DNA of 64,000 nucleotides from Octadecabacter temperatus (GTDB taxonomy: Bacteria; Pseudomonadota; Alphaproteobacteria; Rhodobacterales; Rhodobacteraceae): contig NZ_CP012160.1 in NCBI RefSeq assembly GCF_001187845.1, forward strand, positions 2,108,001 to 2,172,000, in the 5' to 3' direction. The position numbers were made by a program, and so were the translations under genes. Positions 1 through 9,434 of the stretch are shown in pieces. Numbering within the stretch: the first letter of the stretch is position 1; each line of letters begins with the position of its first letter. The notes under the pieces were generated by a model. It was given only the letters and a program-made list of their open reading frames with translations. It searched no databases and had not been told where the DNA came from.

Positions 1-449
1 TGGAGAAGCAGGGCATCGTTCGGGCCCAACTAACATATTGACCCTTATGTGAATTTGACCACCTGGTAGAATAATTCAAGGCCGAGCAGCCTACGTCGAG
101 ACAGAGTTAACAATTTGATCTGCTTCATACACCGTCATCAATCGCGCGATTTCGCTGAAACGACCGTTCGTGCAGATAGCAGCGAACGGCAGCAAACCGC
201 CCACACTGTTATTTTGATTTTATGGCTGCATACGCTCCGAGCGACAAAATGCGGCGTGAGCGAAGAATTTCGTGCAGCGGGACAAGCGGCCATTCGTGCA
301 CATTGCGACATGAATCCAGAGGCGAATTGCGGCGGCCGATAGGGGCGGATGCCGCGAACGCGGACCACCTAAGTAAATTTTTCCAGGTAATAAACTACGG
401 GCCAACGCGCGTCATTTTCGAGCTCAATGCGCGCATCCTTAGGGCAGGC
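1..449. other. Non-coding left edge, no gene recognised
   Basis: This stretch lies downstream of the leftward LysR gene. Several short overlapping reading frames exist on both strands, but none has a convincing start, ribosome binding site or recognisable protein family. The composition (runs such as CGAACGGCAGCAAACCGCC) resembles the degenerate spacer DNA around 13.4 and 15.7 kb in this window. It may be old decayed repeat material, but no clear copy could be aligned. Confidence 0.4.
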
Positions 450-1376
450 TTAGCATTCAAGTTTAGCCTCCCTGAATTGGCTCAGGGCATCGGTTATCAG
501 GGTTCGGACGCGGTCTCGCACGACTGTGCTGTGCCCGGATCGGGCGACCAGATACATGTCCGAGCGGAACTGTGAAGGTAGGTCGATTTCGCGGTAAATG
601 ACATCGCGCATCTGAATGACTTGCGCGGATCGAGGAACGACGGCGAAGCCAAGACCGTGATTGACGAGGCTGATCACGGCGTGCGTTTGACTCGCTTCAA
701 GTCGCGTGTCCGGCGTGATGTTGCACGCATAAAACAGGGCGCTGAGAGTCTCTTTAAGATACCCGCCACGGTCTTTGGTGAAAGAAATGTAAGGTTCCCC
801 ATCAAAGTCAGAGATCGAAAGTATCGTTTTTTTTGCCAATGGATGCGCCTTTGGGATGGCTAAAACAAAGGGTTCGTTCACGACCCTTGTTCGTTCTATT
901 TCGCCCCGTGGATTTTCCATCCGCGTTAACCCAAGATCAATACGACCAGATCGCTGAGCCTCCACGACTTCGTATCCCATCATTTCGATCGGGCTGAGCG
1001 TCACCAAAGGCATTTCAGCGGCCATTCGCTGCGCAATTAACGGCATGAATTTAAACGCCGCTGAGGGTACGAACCCGATTGCGATTCTGCCGGTTTCACC
1101 GCGTTCTGCCTGTCGCGCGTTTAGGACAGCATGTTCGGATCGTTGAATAATATCGATGGCGCTATGATAAAAATTCTCACCCGCTGGGGTCAGGCGAACA
1201 TGCCGATTGCTACGTTCAAGGAGCGTAAGGTTAACGCGTTCTTCAAGGATTTTGATTTGGCGAGACAACGGAGGTTGCGTCATGTTCATCCGGTCTGCCG
1301 CCCGCCGGAAACTCAACTCCTCTGCAACGGCGACAAAGCATCTCATCTGGAAGTATTCAAACTGCCCGTGCGCCAT
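450..1376 (-). CDS. LysR-family transcriptional regulator
   Basis: A 308-residue LysR-type regulator. The N-terminal winged helix-turn-helix (about residues 8-65) reads FVAVAEELSFRRAADRMN followed by QPPLSRQIKILEE, the hallmark of the family. The rest is the usual periplasmic-binding-like effector domain. The start is placed at MAHGQFEYFQ because a longer frame adds 41 residues with no LysR similarity. It is divergent from the ABC/catabolic operon starting at 1557, with about 180 bp between the two starts, the classic arrangement for an activator that senses a substrate or intermediate of the adjacent pathway. Control of that operon is inferred from position only; the effector is unknown. Confidence 0.9.
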   Translation of the reverse strand: MAHGQFEYFQMRCFVAVAEELSFRRAADRMNMTQPPLSRQIKILEERVNLTLLERSNRHVRLTPAGENFYHSAIDIIQRSEHAVLNARQAERGETGRIAIGFVPSAAFKFMPLIAQRMAAEMPLVTLSPIEMMGYEVVEAQRSGRIDLGLTRMENPRGEIERTRVVNEPFVLAIPKAHPLAKKTILSISDFDGEPYISFTKDRGGYLKETLSALFYACNITPDTRLEASQTHAVISLVNHGLGFAVVPRSAQVIQMRDVIYREIDLPSQFRSDMYLVARSGHSTVVRDRVRTLITDALSQFREAKLEC

Positions 1377-1432
1377 TCGTGATCCTCCGCAACGTGACCT
1401 GCCTGGCGGCAATATGATCCAATTTGTGTATC

Positions 1433-1458
1433 GTTGCAATCCAAATTTGGAATTTACA
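1433..1458. promoter_or_regulatory. Candidate LysR operator
   Basis: In the divergent spacer between the LysR gene and the binding-protein gene lies the perfect 12-bp palindrome TCCAAATTTGGA (1440-1451). It is flanked by weaker symmetric TTGCAAT and ATTTACAA elements. Interrupted dyads rich in A/T with a T-N11-A core are typical LysR targets. No footprint evidence exists, so this is a position-based proposal. Confidence 0.4.
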
Positions 1459-1556
1459 ATCCCCACCACCTTCCCAATTCTGAGGGTGAAGATCAGCATT
1501 CAAGACCAAGTTCTTGATGAGAGGGTGCTGGATCTTCATTCTTTAGGGAGGAAAAA

Positions 1557-3062
1557 ATGACTAGTAAGTTACACCTTTTCATGGCGTCGGCGCTTGCGTC
1601 GACTGTCGCGTTCGGTGCGCAAGCTCAAGAGAATTCCGTGACGGTTGTGTTGTCGGAAGAACTTGAGATTGTCGAACCGTGCTCGGCCACCAAATCAAAC
1701 GTCGGTCGTGTGTTGTTTCAGAATATTTCGGAAACTGTCACAGAAATGGACCCAGAAACGGGCCTGCAGCCTCGTCTGGCCGAAAGCTGGGAAGACATGG
1801 GCAATGGCACGTGGCGCTTCACGCTGCGCCCGGACGTTAATTTCAGCGACGGCACAGAAATGCGCGCCGATGACGTTGCGCACTCGCTTGTTCGTATGAA
1901 GTCGCCTGATATTGCCTGTGAGATTGGCGCCAAGTTCTTTGGCGGCATCGAAATCACGTCAAACGTCATCGATGAATACACCATCGACGTGACCGCAGAC
2001 CCAGCCCAGCCGATTTTGCCGATGCTGATGTCCACCGTCACTGTTACGCCGTCCGACACACCACTTGACAGCTTTGTTGATCATCCGATTGGAACAGGAC
2101 CGTATACGTTTGACGAATACGTTCGTGGACAATCCATCACGTTGAATGCGAACCCAAACTACTGGGGTGACCAGCCAACCGTGCAATCCGCCACTTACGT
2201 CTTCCGTGGCGACAGTGCTGTTCGTGCAGCGATGGTTGCGGCAGGCGAAGCAGACATTGCGCCAAACATCGCGCTTCAAGATGCGACTGATGAAACGCTG
2301 GACTTTTCATACCCGAACTCGGAAACGTTGTTTCTTCGCATTGAGCATGCGCAAGCACCGCTCAATGATCGGCGTGTCCGCGAAGCGCTGAGCCTCGCGG
2401 TTGATCGCGAAGCGTTCGTCGGTACGATCCTGGCCAACGGCACCTTGTTGGCGACAGGTATGACGCCACCATCGACCATCGGTTATAACCGCGATCTTGC
2501 TCCGTATCCGTTCGATCCCGATCGTGCGCGTGAATTGCTTGCCGCCGCCGCCGCTGATGGTGTTCCGATTGATACGGAAATCACGTTGATCGGCCGGACA
2601 AACAACTTCGCCAACGTGCTTGAGACGATGGAAGCCTTGCTTGCCATGTATCAAGACGTCGGTTTCAACATGAAGTTGGAAATGGTCGAAGTTGCGGAAT
2701 GGCTCGAACGCTATGCCAAACCGTTCCCTGAAGATCGTGGTCCGCAGTTGATCCAAGCGCAGCACGACAATGCGAACGGCGATCCTGTCTTCTCAATGTA
2801 CTTCAAGTATCATTCAGAAGGACAGCAGTCCGGCCTGCTTGACCCAACCGTTGACGCGATGATCGCCGACGCGACTGCGGCAACAGGTGACGAACGTGCA
2901 GCAAAGTGGAGCGAACTCTTCACCTACCTTCACGAGGAATCGATCGCAGACGTTATGTTGTTCCACATGGTCGGGTTCAGCCGCGTCAATGAACGTCTGG
3001 ATTTCACACCATCTATCCGGACGAACAGCGAACTGCAGCTTTCGCAGATCCAGTTCAACTAA
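1557..3062 (+). CDS. ABC transporter substrate-binding protein, peptide/oligopeptide type (SBP_bac_5)
   Basis: A 501-residue periplasmic solute-binding protein of the family 5 (Dpp/Opp/nickel) class. A Sec signal peptide covers about residues 1-24, with cleavage after AQA. Mature-domain landmarks include LAESWEDMGNGTWRFTLRPDVNFSDG and, later, the NPNYWG segment typical of family 5. A strong ribosome binding site (AGGGAGG) lies just upstream of the ATG. It is the first gene of the transporter/catabolic operon. Family 5 members bind peptides but also sugars, opines and other small acids, so the ligand cannot be named. The downstream dehydrogenases and the RraA protein suggest a carboxylic acid rather than a peptide. 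Confidence 0.92.
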   Translation: MTSKLHLFMASALASTVAFGAQAQENSVTVVLSEELEIVEPCSATKSNVGRVLFQNISETVTEMDPETGLQPRLAESWEDMGNGTWRFTLRPDVNFSDGTEMRADDVAHSLVRMKSPDIACEIGAKFFGGIEITSNVIDEYTIDVTADPAQPILPMLMSTVTVTPSDTPLDSFVDHPIGTGPYTFDEYVRGQSITLNANPNYWGDQPTVQSATYVFRGDSAVRAAMVAAGEADIAPNIALQDATDETLDFSYPNSETLFLRIEHAQAPLNDRRVREALSLAVDREAFVGTILANGTLLATGMTPPSTIGYNRDLAPYPFDPDRARELLAAAAADGVPIDTEITLIGRTNNFANVLETMEALLAMYQDVGFNMKLEMVEVAEWLERYAKPFPEDRGPQLIQAQHDNANGDPVFSMYFKYHSEGQQSGLLDPTVDAMIADATAATGDERAAKWSELFTYLHEESIADVMLFHMVGFSRVNERLDFTPSIRTNSELQLSQIQFN

Positions 3063-3070
3063 ATTGAAAC

Positions 3071-3099
3071 CGGCGCAGGCACGTCCTTTGCCTGCGCCG
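3071..3099 (+). terminator. Stem-loop between binding-protein and permease genes
   Basis: Perfect 11-bp arms (CGGCGCAGGCA at 3071-3081 and its complement at 3089-3099) enclose a 7-nt loop, followed after CCC by five T residues. In binding-protein operons such a hairpin commonly acts as a partial terminator or protects the 3' end of the upstream message, raising binding-protein output over the membrane subunits. The structure is seen directly; the role is inferred. Confidence 0.7.
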
Positions 3100-3122
3100 C
3101 CCTTTTTCAAGGATCAATCAAT

Positions 3123-4037
3123 ATGCTGAAATTCTTGGGAACACGCGCCATTACCAGCGGCATCTCACTTGTCGGGCTAATTCTGCTGGTTTTCTTTCTG
3201 AGCAGGCTGACCGGCGATCCAACGGGGTTATATCTTCCGCTTGATGCGTCTGAGGAAAGCCGCAACCAGTTTCGCGAAATTCACGGTCTTAATGATCCGC
3301 TTCTCATTCAGTTTTTCAACTACCTTGGCGATCTGATCCGTCTTGATTTCGGCGACTCGATCAGACGGTCCGAACCTGCAATCGACGTAGTACTGCGCGG
3401 CTTTGGTTGGACACTACAATTGGCGGCCGTCACGATGTCTTTGGTCGTCTTCTTTGCCATCATTGTCGGATCACTGGCAGCCTTTCACGTCGGCGGGGTC
3501 TTTGACCGCATCGCGACTTTCTTCTCGCTAATCGGCGCAAGCGCTCCTGATTTCTGGGTTGCCATCGTGGCCATCGTCATCTTCTCGGTCAATCTAGGTT
3601 GGTTCCCCACCTCGGGCACGGGCACTGTTTGGCACTGGGTATTGCCGGTTTCGGTTCTCTTCATTCGCCCCTTCGGCCTCATCTTGCAGATTGTGCGCGG
3701 TTCGATGATCACAGCGCTAAGTTCTGCCTACGTCAAAACCGCCCGCGCCAAGGGTATCAAGAACCGCCCGATCATCTTTGTGCACGCCCTTCGCAATGCC
3801 CTCTTGCCTGTCATCACAGTCATCGGGGATCAGGCCGCCGCGCTTTTGAATGGTGCTGTTGTTGTGGAAACAATTTTTGGGTTCCCGGGCGTTGGCAAGT
3901 TGATGATCGATTCAATCCTTCAACGGGATTTCACGGTCGTCTTGGCCGCGATCATGGTCACCGCCACGGCAATTTTCATAATGAACATCTTGATCGACAT
4001 CTTCTACTCGATCCTCGATCCCCGCATCAGGTACTGA
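3123..4037 (+). CDS. ABC transporter permease, DppB-like
   Basis: A 304-residue inner-membrane subunit of the oligopeptide-type importer. About six hydrophobic segments are visible. The N-terminal helix (residues 10-30) is followed by a periplasmic stretch containing the DppB-type sequence HGLNDPLLIQFFNYLGDLI. The cytoplasmic coupling (EAA) loop appears as YVKTARAKGIKNRPIIFVHA, the docking site for the ATPase. The C-terminus ends with the usual IDIFYSILDPRIRY. It pairs with the permease 3 bp downstream to form the transmembrane channel. Confidence 0.93.
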   Translation: MLKFLGTRAITSGISLVGLILLVFFLSRLTGDPTGLYLPLDASEESRNQFREIHGLNDPLLIQFFNYLGDLIRLDFGDSIRRSEPAIDVVLRGFGWTLQLAAVTMSLVVFFAIIVGSLAAFHVGGVFDRIATFFSLIGASAPDFWVAIVAIVIFSVNLGWFPTSGTGTVWHWVLPVSVLFIRPFGLILQIVRGSMITALSSAYVKTARAKGIKNRPIIFVHALRNALLPVITVIGDQAAALLNGAVVVETIFGFPGVGKLMIDSILQRDFTVVLAAIMVTATAIFIMNILIDIFYSILDPRIRY

Positions 4038-4040
4038 CAC

Positions 4041-4976
4041 ATGACACACGCCCCACATCAGGACCCCATAGTTCCAGACATCCCAGACGCCCCAAATCCG
4101 GTGGCGCAGACCCTGCGGATGCTGTGGAACGACAAGTTCGCATTTGTATCGGTGGTCTTTCTGCTGATCGTCGTGGTCTGTGCAATCATCGGTTCGTCAC
4201 TGCTTGAAGATATCGCAACCAAGCAAAACCTAAGGGGTCGTAACGCACCGCCTTTCGATTTCACGACAAGCTGGCCCTACTGGTTGGGTGGCGACGCATT
4301 GGGGCGTCCCTTGCTGGCGCGCATCATTGTTGCTGCACAAAACACGATCTTTGTTGCCGCCGGTGCGGTCTTTTTCTCTTTGATCATTGGCACGACTTTG
4401 GGGTTGGTTGCGGGTTACACATCGCGGATCATCAGCCAGGTTATCATGCGCCTTGCTGATATCATCATGTCATTTCCATCGCTCCTGCTCGCCGTGATCG
4501 TTCTGTTTATGCTCGAAAGCTCGGTGTTCAATTTGGTGATCGTTCTCGCGATTACGCGGATACCGGTTTATTTGCGCACCGCACGCGCCGAGACATTGGA
4601 AGTGCGCGAACGCATGTTCGTTCAAGCCGCGCAGGTAATGGGCGCCTCAAACCGTCGCATCGTGTTTCGCCATATTCTACCGGTTGTGCTGCCGACTTTG
4701 ATAACCATCGCGACGCTGGACTTCGCGTTTGTCATGCTCGCGGAATCCGCGCTTTCGTTTCTTGGCATCGGCATCCAACCCCCTGAAATCACATGGGGTC
4801 TGATGGTCTCGCAGGGGAGGCCTTATCTGACGTCTGCGTGGTGGCTTTCCTTCTGGCCGGGCCTTGCAATTATTCTCACGACGCTGTCGCTGAACCTCGT
4901 ATCGAACTGGCTAAGAACGGCACTTGACCCCGCGCAACGCTGGCGTCTGGAAAATGTGGGGAAGAAAAATGACTGA
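4041..4976 (+). CDS. ABC transporter permease, DppC-like
   Basis: A 311-residue second membrane subunit. A cytoplasmic N-terminal tail of about 30 residues precedes the first helix (FVSVVFLLIVVVCAIIG). The DppC-type motif WLGGDALGRPLLARII follows, and the EAA coupling loop is seen in AETLEVRERMFVQAAQVMGA. The terminal segment has SALSFLGIGIQPPEITWG, diagnostic of this permease class. Its 3' end overlaps the ATPase gene by 8 bp, so translation is probably coupled. Confidence 0.93.
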   Translation: MTHAPHQDPIVPDIPDAPNPVAQTLRMLWNDKFAFVSVVFLLIVVVCAIIGSSLLEDIATKQNLRGRNAPPFDFTTSWPYWLGGDALGRPLLARIIVAAQNTIFVAAGAVFFSLIIGTTLGLVAGYTSRIISQVIMRLADIIMSFPSLLLAVIVLFMLESSVFNLVIVLAITRIPVYLRTARAETLEVRERMFVQAAQVMGASNRRIVFRHILPVVLPTLITIATLDFAFVMLAESALSFLGIGIQPPEITWGLMVSQGRPYLTSAWWLSFWPGLAIILTTLSLNLVSNWLRTALDPAQRWRLENVGKKND

Positions 4977-6597
4977 TCGTCTTTTGGAAGTTCAAAATCT
5001 CTCGGTCGATTTCCACACTTCACACGGCACCGTGCACGCTGTCCGCGATGTGAGTTGGCATTTGGAACGCGGTGAAACTCTAGCCATTCTTGGTGAGTCC
5101 GGCTCTGGCAAATCGGTGTCCGCGTCCGCAATCTTGAATCTGATCGACTTGCCCCCAGGCGAAATCACATCCGGTCAGATCCTGTTTGAAGGTCGCGATC
5201 TTCTGACGATGCTGCCCGAAGAACGGCGGCGGTTGAACGGTCACCGCATTGCGATGATCTTTCAGGATCCGTTGAGCCACCTCAATCCGGTCTACACGGT
5301 TGGCTTTCAGATTGCCGAAACGATGACGGCGCATGGCGTGCATAAAGGGCAAACCCGCGAAAAAACCATCGAACTGCTTACGCGTGTCGGCATTCCTGAG
5401 GCCGACACAAAGGTAGACGCCTATCCACACCAATTTTCTGGCGGGCAACGCCAGCGTATTATGATCGCAATGGCCCTCGCGCTGAAACCTGACATCCTGA
5501 TCGCGGACGAGCCAACGACCGCGCTGGATGTGACGGTGCAGGCGCAGATTCTCGTTTTGCTGAAGGAGCTGCAGGCCGAAACGGGCATGGGCCTGTTGCT
5601 TATCACGCATGATCTTGGCGTCGTTGCCGAAATCGCCGATCGGGTCGTCGTCATGAACGCCGGTGAAATTGTTGAAACCGGCAGTGCCAGTGACGTCTAC
5701 CACACCCCGCATCATCCCTACACGAAAAAGCTGATTGCAGCGATTCCGGGTAACGGCGAAATGGCGCAACAATTGGCTGACGCTGCGCCAATGCTGCAAA
5801 TCAATAACCTGACGAAACACTATGGTGCATTTGTCGCGCTGGAAGGTGCCAGCCTGTCGGTTCTGCCGGGGGAAAGCGTCGCTATCGTCGGCGAGTCCGG
5901 ATCCGGTAAATCCACATTGGCCAAGACGATCCTGCGGTTAGAAGACGCAACCGGTGGTGAAGCGCTGTTTGAAGGCCGCGATCTTGTGACGATGGACCCC
6001 AAAGAGCTGTTCAAGCTGCGCCGCGATATCCAGATGGTCTTTCAGGATCCGACACAATCGCTCAACCCGCGAATGTCGATCTTTGACATCATCTCAGAAG
6101 CCTTTGTGATCCACCCCGAGATCTTGCCCAAACCACAGTGGAAAGCACGGGTCTGCGAGTTGTTGGAACAAGTCGGATTGCAGGCAGACCACATGTACCG
6201 CAACCCGCATCAGTTTTCCGGCGGGCAGCGGCAGCGCATCGCGATTGCACGGGCTTTGGCGTTGGAGCCCAAACTGATCGTCTGCGACGAAGCTGTCTCT
6301 GCGCTGGATGTTTCGATCCAGGCGCAGGTTCTGGCGTTGCTGACAGGCTTGCAAGATCAACTGGGGCTCAGCTACCTGTTCATCGCCCACGACCTGCTTT
6401 TGGTGCGTGACTTCGCACATCGCGTGATCGTCATGAAAAGCGGCAAGATCGTTGAGCAAGGTCCGGTAGATCAAATATTCGATGCCCCCCGCGAGCCTTA
6501 TACACGCAACTTGATCGCAGCGAGCCTCAGCCCGGATCCCGAAATTCAGGCCGCGCGTCGCAAAGCGCTTGTCGAATTACAGGGGGCAAACACATGA
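4969..6597 (+). CDS. Fused double ABC ATPase (DppD-DppF type)
   Basis: A 542-residue protein with two complete nucleotide-binding domains, supplying both ATPases of the importer in one chain. The first half has Walker A GESGSGKS near residue 42, signature FSGGQRQRI and Walker [10 protein letters not shown]. The second half repeats GESGSGKS near residue 308, FSGGQRQRI and LIVCDEAVS. The usual oligopeptide C-terminal segments ([12 protein letters not shown] and [12 protein letters not shown]) follow each domain. The start is set at MTDRLLEV, which has a GGGGAAG ribosome site inside the preceding gene. A frame 15 codons longer is less likely. Confidence 0.93.
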   Translation: MTDRLLEVQNLSVDFHTSHGTVHAVRDVSWHLERGETLAILGESGSGKSVSASAILNLIDLPPGEITSGQILFEGRDLLTMLPEERRRLNGHRIAMIFQDPLSHLNPVYTVGFQIAETMTAHGVHKGQTREKTIELLTRVGIPEADTKVDAYPHQFSGGQRQRIMIAMALALKPDILIADEPTTALDVTVQAQILVLLKELQAETGMGLLLITHDLGVVAEIADRVVVMNAGEIVETGSASDVYHTPHHPYTKKLIAAIPGNGEMAQQLADAAPMLQINNLTKHYGAFVALEGASLSVLPGESVAIVGESGSGKSTLAKTILRLEDATGGEALFEGRDLVTMDPKELFKLRRDIQMVFQDPTQSLNPRMSIFDIISEAFVIHPEILPKPQWKARVCELLEQVGLQADHMYRNPHQFSGGQRQRIAIARALALEPKLIVCDEAVSALDVSIQAQVLALLTGLQDQLGLSYLFIAHDLLLVRDFAHRVIVMKSGKIVEQGPVDQIFDAPREPYTRNLIAASLSPDPEIQAARRKALVELQGANT

Positions 6598-7565
6598 GTA
6601 AACCGCATGTCATGCTCCTGACACCGCTCCCGCCTGCGGTTCTGCGCACCTTTGAAGGACAGGTCGAGGTCCTGCGCGGTGACGAGGCCGCTGACCGCAC
6701 GGCGTTCCTGCAAGAGAAGGGCCACAAGTGTCGCGCGGTCATCCTCAAGGGGCATGACGACTTCGGGCAAGCTGAGCTGCAATTGTTGCCGAACCTCGAG
6801 ATCGTCGCCTGTAGCAGCGCCGGCGTTGAGGCCATCGACCACGACGCGCTGCACCGCGCTGGCATCCCGCTTACGAACGCGTCTTTGGCCCTCAAAGACG
6901 AAGTTGCCGACACCGCTCTGATGCTGATCCTTGCGACCAGAAAAACTTTGTTGCCCTGTGACGCCTACGTGCGGTCGGGCGAGTGGGGAAAGACCGGCCC
7001 TTACCCGCTTCTCTCCACCCTTAAAGGCAAACGCGCAGGGCTATTGGGGTTCGGCGCAATTGGGCAAGAGATCGCGGCGCGCCTTACTGCGATGAAGCTT
7101 GAGATCGGCTATTGCACGCGGCGCCAGCGTGACGTGGCGTTCCCCTATTTCGCAAACGCGGCTGCGTTGGCGCAGTGGTGCGATATCCTCGTTGTTATTG
7201 TCCCGGGTGGACAAGACACCAATGCGATGGTCGACCACGACGTCCTGACCAAGCTGGGGCCCGATGGCACTTTGATCAACATTGCGCGCGGCAGCGTTGT
7301 GGACGAGACGGCGCTCCTTGACCTGTTAGAAAATGGCAAACTGGCATCTGCAGGATTGGATGTTTTTCAAAACGAACCCCATCCAAACCCAGCGCTTACC
7401 GTTTTTTCCAACGTCGTTCTCTACCCGCATCACGCGAGTGGCACTGTTGAAACGCGCAACGCGATGGCGCAGCTTGCCGTTGACAATGTGATTGCCCATT
7501 TTCAGAACGCGCCTTTGATTTCTCCGGTCGATAGACCATTTCACTCTCTTGGGGTCCCAAAATGA
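6594..7565 (+). CDS. D-2-hydroxyacid dehydrogenase, NAD(P)-dependent
   Basis: A 323-residue member of the D-isomer-specific 2-hydroxyacid dehydrogenase family, which interconverts 2-hydroxy and 2-oxo acids. The nucleotide-binding Rossmann motif GLLGFGAIGQEIA is near residues 145-157. The catalytic Arg lies in NIARGSVVDE, the Glu in FQNEP and the acid/base His in YPHHASG. Start and upstream stop overlap as ATGA, placing it firmly in the transporter operon. Context suggests it oxidises (or reduces) the imported compound or an intermediate. Similar proteins also act as glyoxylate or hydroxypyruvate reductases, so the substrate remains open. Confidence 0.9.
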   Translation: MSKPHVMLLTPLPPAVLRTFEGQVEVLRGDEAADRTAFLQEKGHKCRAVILKGHDDFGQAELQLLPNLEIVACSSAGVEAIDHDALHRAGIPLTNASLALKDEVADTALMLILATRKTLLPCDAYVRSGEWGKTGPYPLLSTLKGKRAGLLGFGAIGQEIAARLTAMKLEIGYCTRRQRDVAFPYFANAAALAQWCDILVVIVPGGQDTNAMVDHDVLTKLGPDGTLINIARGSVVDETALLDLLENGKLASAGLDVFQNEPHPNPALTVFSNVVLYPHHASGTVETRNAMAQLAVDNVIAHFQNAPLISPVDRPFHSLGVPK

Positions 7566-8602
7566 ATTCGACACTTTCATATTTCCGTTGGCCGTTTGGC
7601 ATCACCGCCGTCGGTTTAGCGCTGTCCTTTTGGCTCGGGTTTCATACGTTCGGGACCCTCTCAGGCGCGATGTCGTTCCTCTTGATCGGAGGTATCCTGG
7701 CGGTCCTTGAAATTTCTTTGAGCTTTGACAATGCAATCGTCAACGCCAACATCCTCAAGACAATGGAACCCGTATGGCAACGCCGATTTCTGACGTGGGG
7801 CATTCTGATCGCTGTCTTTGGCATGCGCATTGTTTTTCCATTGCTTGTCGTTGTTGTGGCGGCTCAAGTCGGGCCGGTGGCCGCAGTTGTCCTCGCCGCG
7901 ACTGATCCGCAGGAATACGCGCGCATTATGGATGACGCCCATATCGGTATTTCCGCGTTTGGTGGGACGTTCCTTATGATGGTGGCCCTGACCTATTTCC
8001 TAGATCAGTCGAAAGAGGTCGACTGGATCAAGTTCATCGAAGCCAATTTACGAAAGTGGGCTTCCATCCGGGGGTTGGGAACCGCCATTGTTCTATGTGC
8101 GGCCTTGCTGATGTCCGTTGCGCTTCCCGAAGCCGAAAGCGCGACTTTTCTGTTCGCGGCCATTTGTGGCCTCGTGACCTTCCTCGCGGTTGAGCTTGTG
8201 GCGCATTTCTTGGACGCCGAAAAGGAAACGCGGGCCGCAGCCGCCAAAGGCGGGTTCGGTGCGTTTCTCTATCTCGAAGTCCTCGACGCCAGCTTTTCCT
8301 TTGATGGCGTGATCGGCGCATTCGCCCTGACGAACAACTTGTTCCTGATCGCAATCGGCCTCGGCATCGGCGCCTTTTACGTGCGTTCTATGACGATCAT
8401 GCTAGTCGAACGAAACACGTTGTCGCAATTTCGCTATCTGGAGCATGGCGCGTTCTACTCCGTGCTTGCACTGTCGATCATTATGTATGGGCAATCCATT
8501 TGGCACATCCCCGAAGTCATCACAGGGTTGATCGGCGCTGCGCTTATCGGTCTGTCTCTCATCTCCTCAATTCGACACAACACAGTCACCCGAGAGGCAT
8601 GA
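7562..8602 (+). CDS. DUF475 / TerC-superfamily integral membrane protein
   Basis: A 346-residue polytopic membrane protein with about nine hydrophobic segments. The paired acidic membrane motifs of the TerC-like superfamily are present: SFDNAIVNANIL near residues 58-69 and DASFSFDGVIGAFAL near residues 241-255. Relatives are linked to metal-ion (manganese, calcium) handling and tellurite resistance. Its start overlaps the stop of the hydroxyacid dehydrogenase gene by 4 bp, so it is translated as part of a catabolic operon, an unusual setting. It might supply or balance a metal needed by the next gene product (RraA-type enzymes are metal-dependent) or export a metabolite; both are inferences. 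Confidence 0.85.
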   Translation: MNSTLSYFRWPFGITAVGLALSFWLGFHTFGTLSGAMSFLLIGGILAVLEISLSFDNAIVNANILKTMEPVWQRRFLTWGILIAVFGMRIVFPLLVVVVAAQVGPVAAVVLAATDPQEYARIMDDAHIGISAFGGTFLMMVALTYFLDQSKEVDWIKFIEANLRKWASIRGLGTAIVLCAALLMSVALPEAESATFLFAAICGLVTFLAVELVAHFLDAEKETRAAAAKGGFGAFLYLEVLDASFSFDGVIGAFALTNNLFLIAIGLGIGAFYVRSMTIMLVERNTLSQFRYLEHGAFYSVLALSIIMYGQSIWHIPEVITGLIGAALIGLSLISSIRHNTVTREA

Positions 8603-8654
8603 CACTCTCGACCTATTTTCAAGAACCCCATTCCGACACAAAAAAGGAAATCCG

Positions 8655-9380
8655 ATGTCCGAATACCCCCTCTCGCCCGAAACCAAAGAGCTTCTGAGAA
8701 CGGTTTCCGTCGCAACACTTGCGACCGCGCTTTATAAGCGTGGCCTGCGTAATCAGGTTATTCAGGACGTTCACCCCTTGACCCGAAAAGGGCAGAACAT
8801 GGTTGGGCCAGCCTTCACGCTGCGCTACATGCCTGCCCGCGAAGATCGCAACCAACTGGTCGAGTTCAGAAACCCAAAACACCCCCAACGCTATGCGATT
8901 GAAACCTGCCCTCCGGATCATGTCATGGTGATGGACAGCCGCAAATGCGCCTATGCCGCATCAGCCGGCGACATCCTGATCACACGGCTGATGATGCGCG
9001 GCGCGGCTGGTGTCGTGACCGACGGTGGGTTTCGCGACGCTATGAACATCGGTGAACTCGAGATGCCTGCTTACCATAACCGACCATCCAGCCCGACCAA
9101 CCTGACCACCAATGAGGCGATCGACATAAACGTCCCTATCGGATGCGGCGACGCGCCGGTCTTTCCGGGCGATATCCTCGTTGGCGACGATGACAGCGTG
9201 ATCGTCATTCCGGCATATTTAGCTGACGAAGTGGCGATAGAAGCGGTCGAAATGACCGCATTCGAGGATTTTGCGTTGAGCAAAGTGCAGGCGGGTGCGC
9301 CTATTATCGGTCTTTATCCGGCCACCAAAGAAGAAAACCTCAAAGAATTCGAAGAATGGCGCGCCAAACACGGCCGTTAA
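8655..9380 (+). CDS. RraA / HMG-CHA aldolase-like protein (copy 1)
   Basis: A 241-residue RraA-fold protein. This fold includes the RNase E inhibitor RraA and class II pyruvate aldolases that cleave 4-hydroxy-4-methyl-2-oxoglutarate-type acids. The core motif GAAGVVTDGGFRDAMNI is visible near residues 116-132 and carries the Arg-Asp pair that binds substrate and divalent metal in the aldolases. GDILVGDDDSVIVIP follows. An operon partner set of hydroxyacid and aldehyde dehydrogenases argues for a metabolic role (aldol cleavage, decarboxylation or hydration) rather than RNase E control. A second, divergent copy sits at 22701-23363. Confidence 0.87.
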   Translation: MSEYPLSPETKELLRTVSVATLATALYKRGLRNQVIQDVHPLTRKGQNMVGPAFTLRYMPAREDRNQLVEFRNPKHPQRYAIETCPPDHVMVMDSRKCAYAASAGDILITRLMMRGAAGVVTDGGFRDAMNIGELEMPAYHNRPSSPTNLTTNEAIDINVPIGCGDAPVFPGDILVGDDDSVIVIPAYLADEVAIEAVEMTAFEDFALSKVQAGAPIIGLYPATKEENLKEFEEWRAKHGR

Positions 9381-9434
9381 CGCCGCGCGCCCTTGTCAGC
9401 ACATAACCCCAAACATTCATAAAAGAGCACCAAA

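Noticed and set aside
4924..4968. Upstream ATG giving a longer ABC ATPase
   Set aside because: The additional 15 residues (MTPRNAGVWKMWGRK) are translated from the permease 3' end out of frame and have no similarity; ATG 4969 has the better ribosome site.
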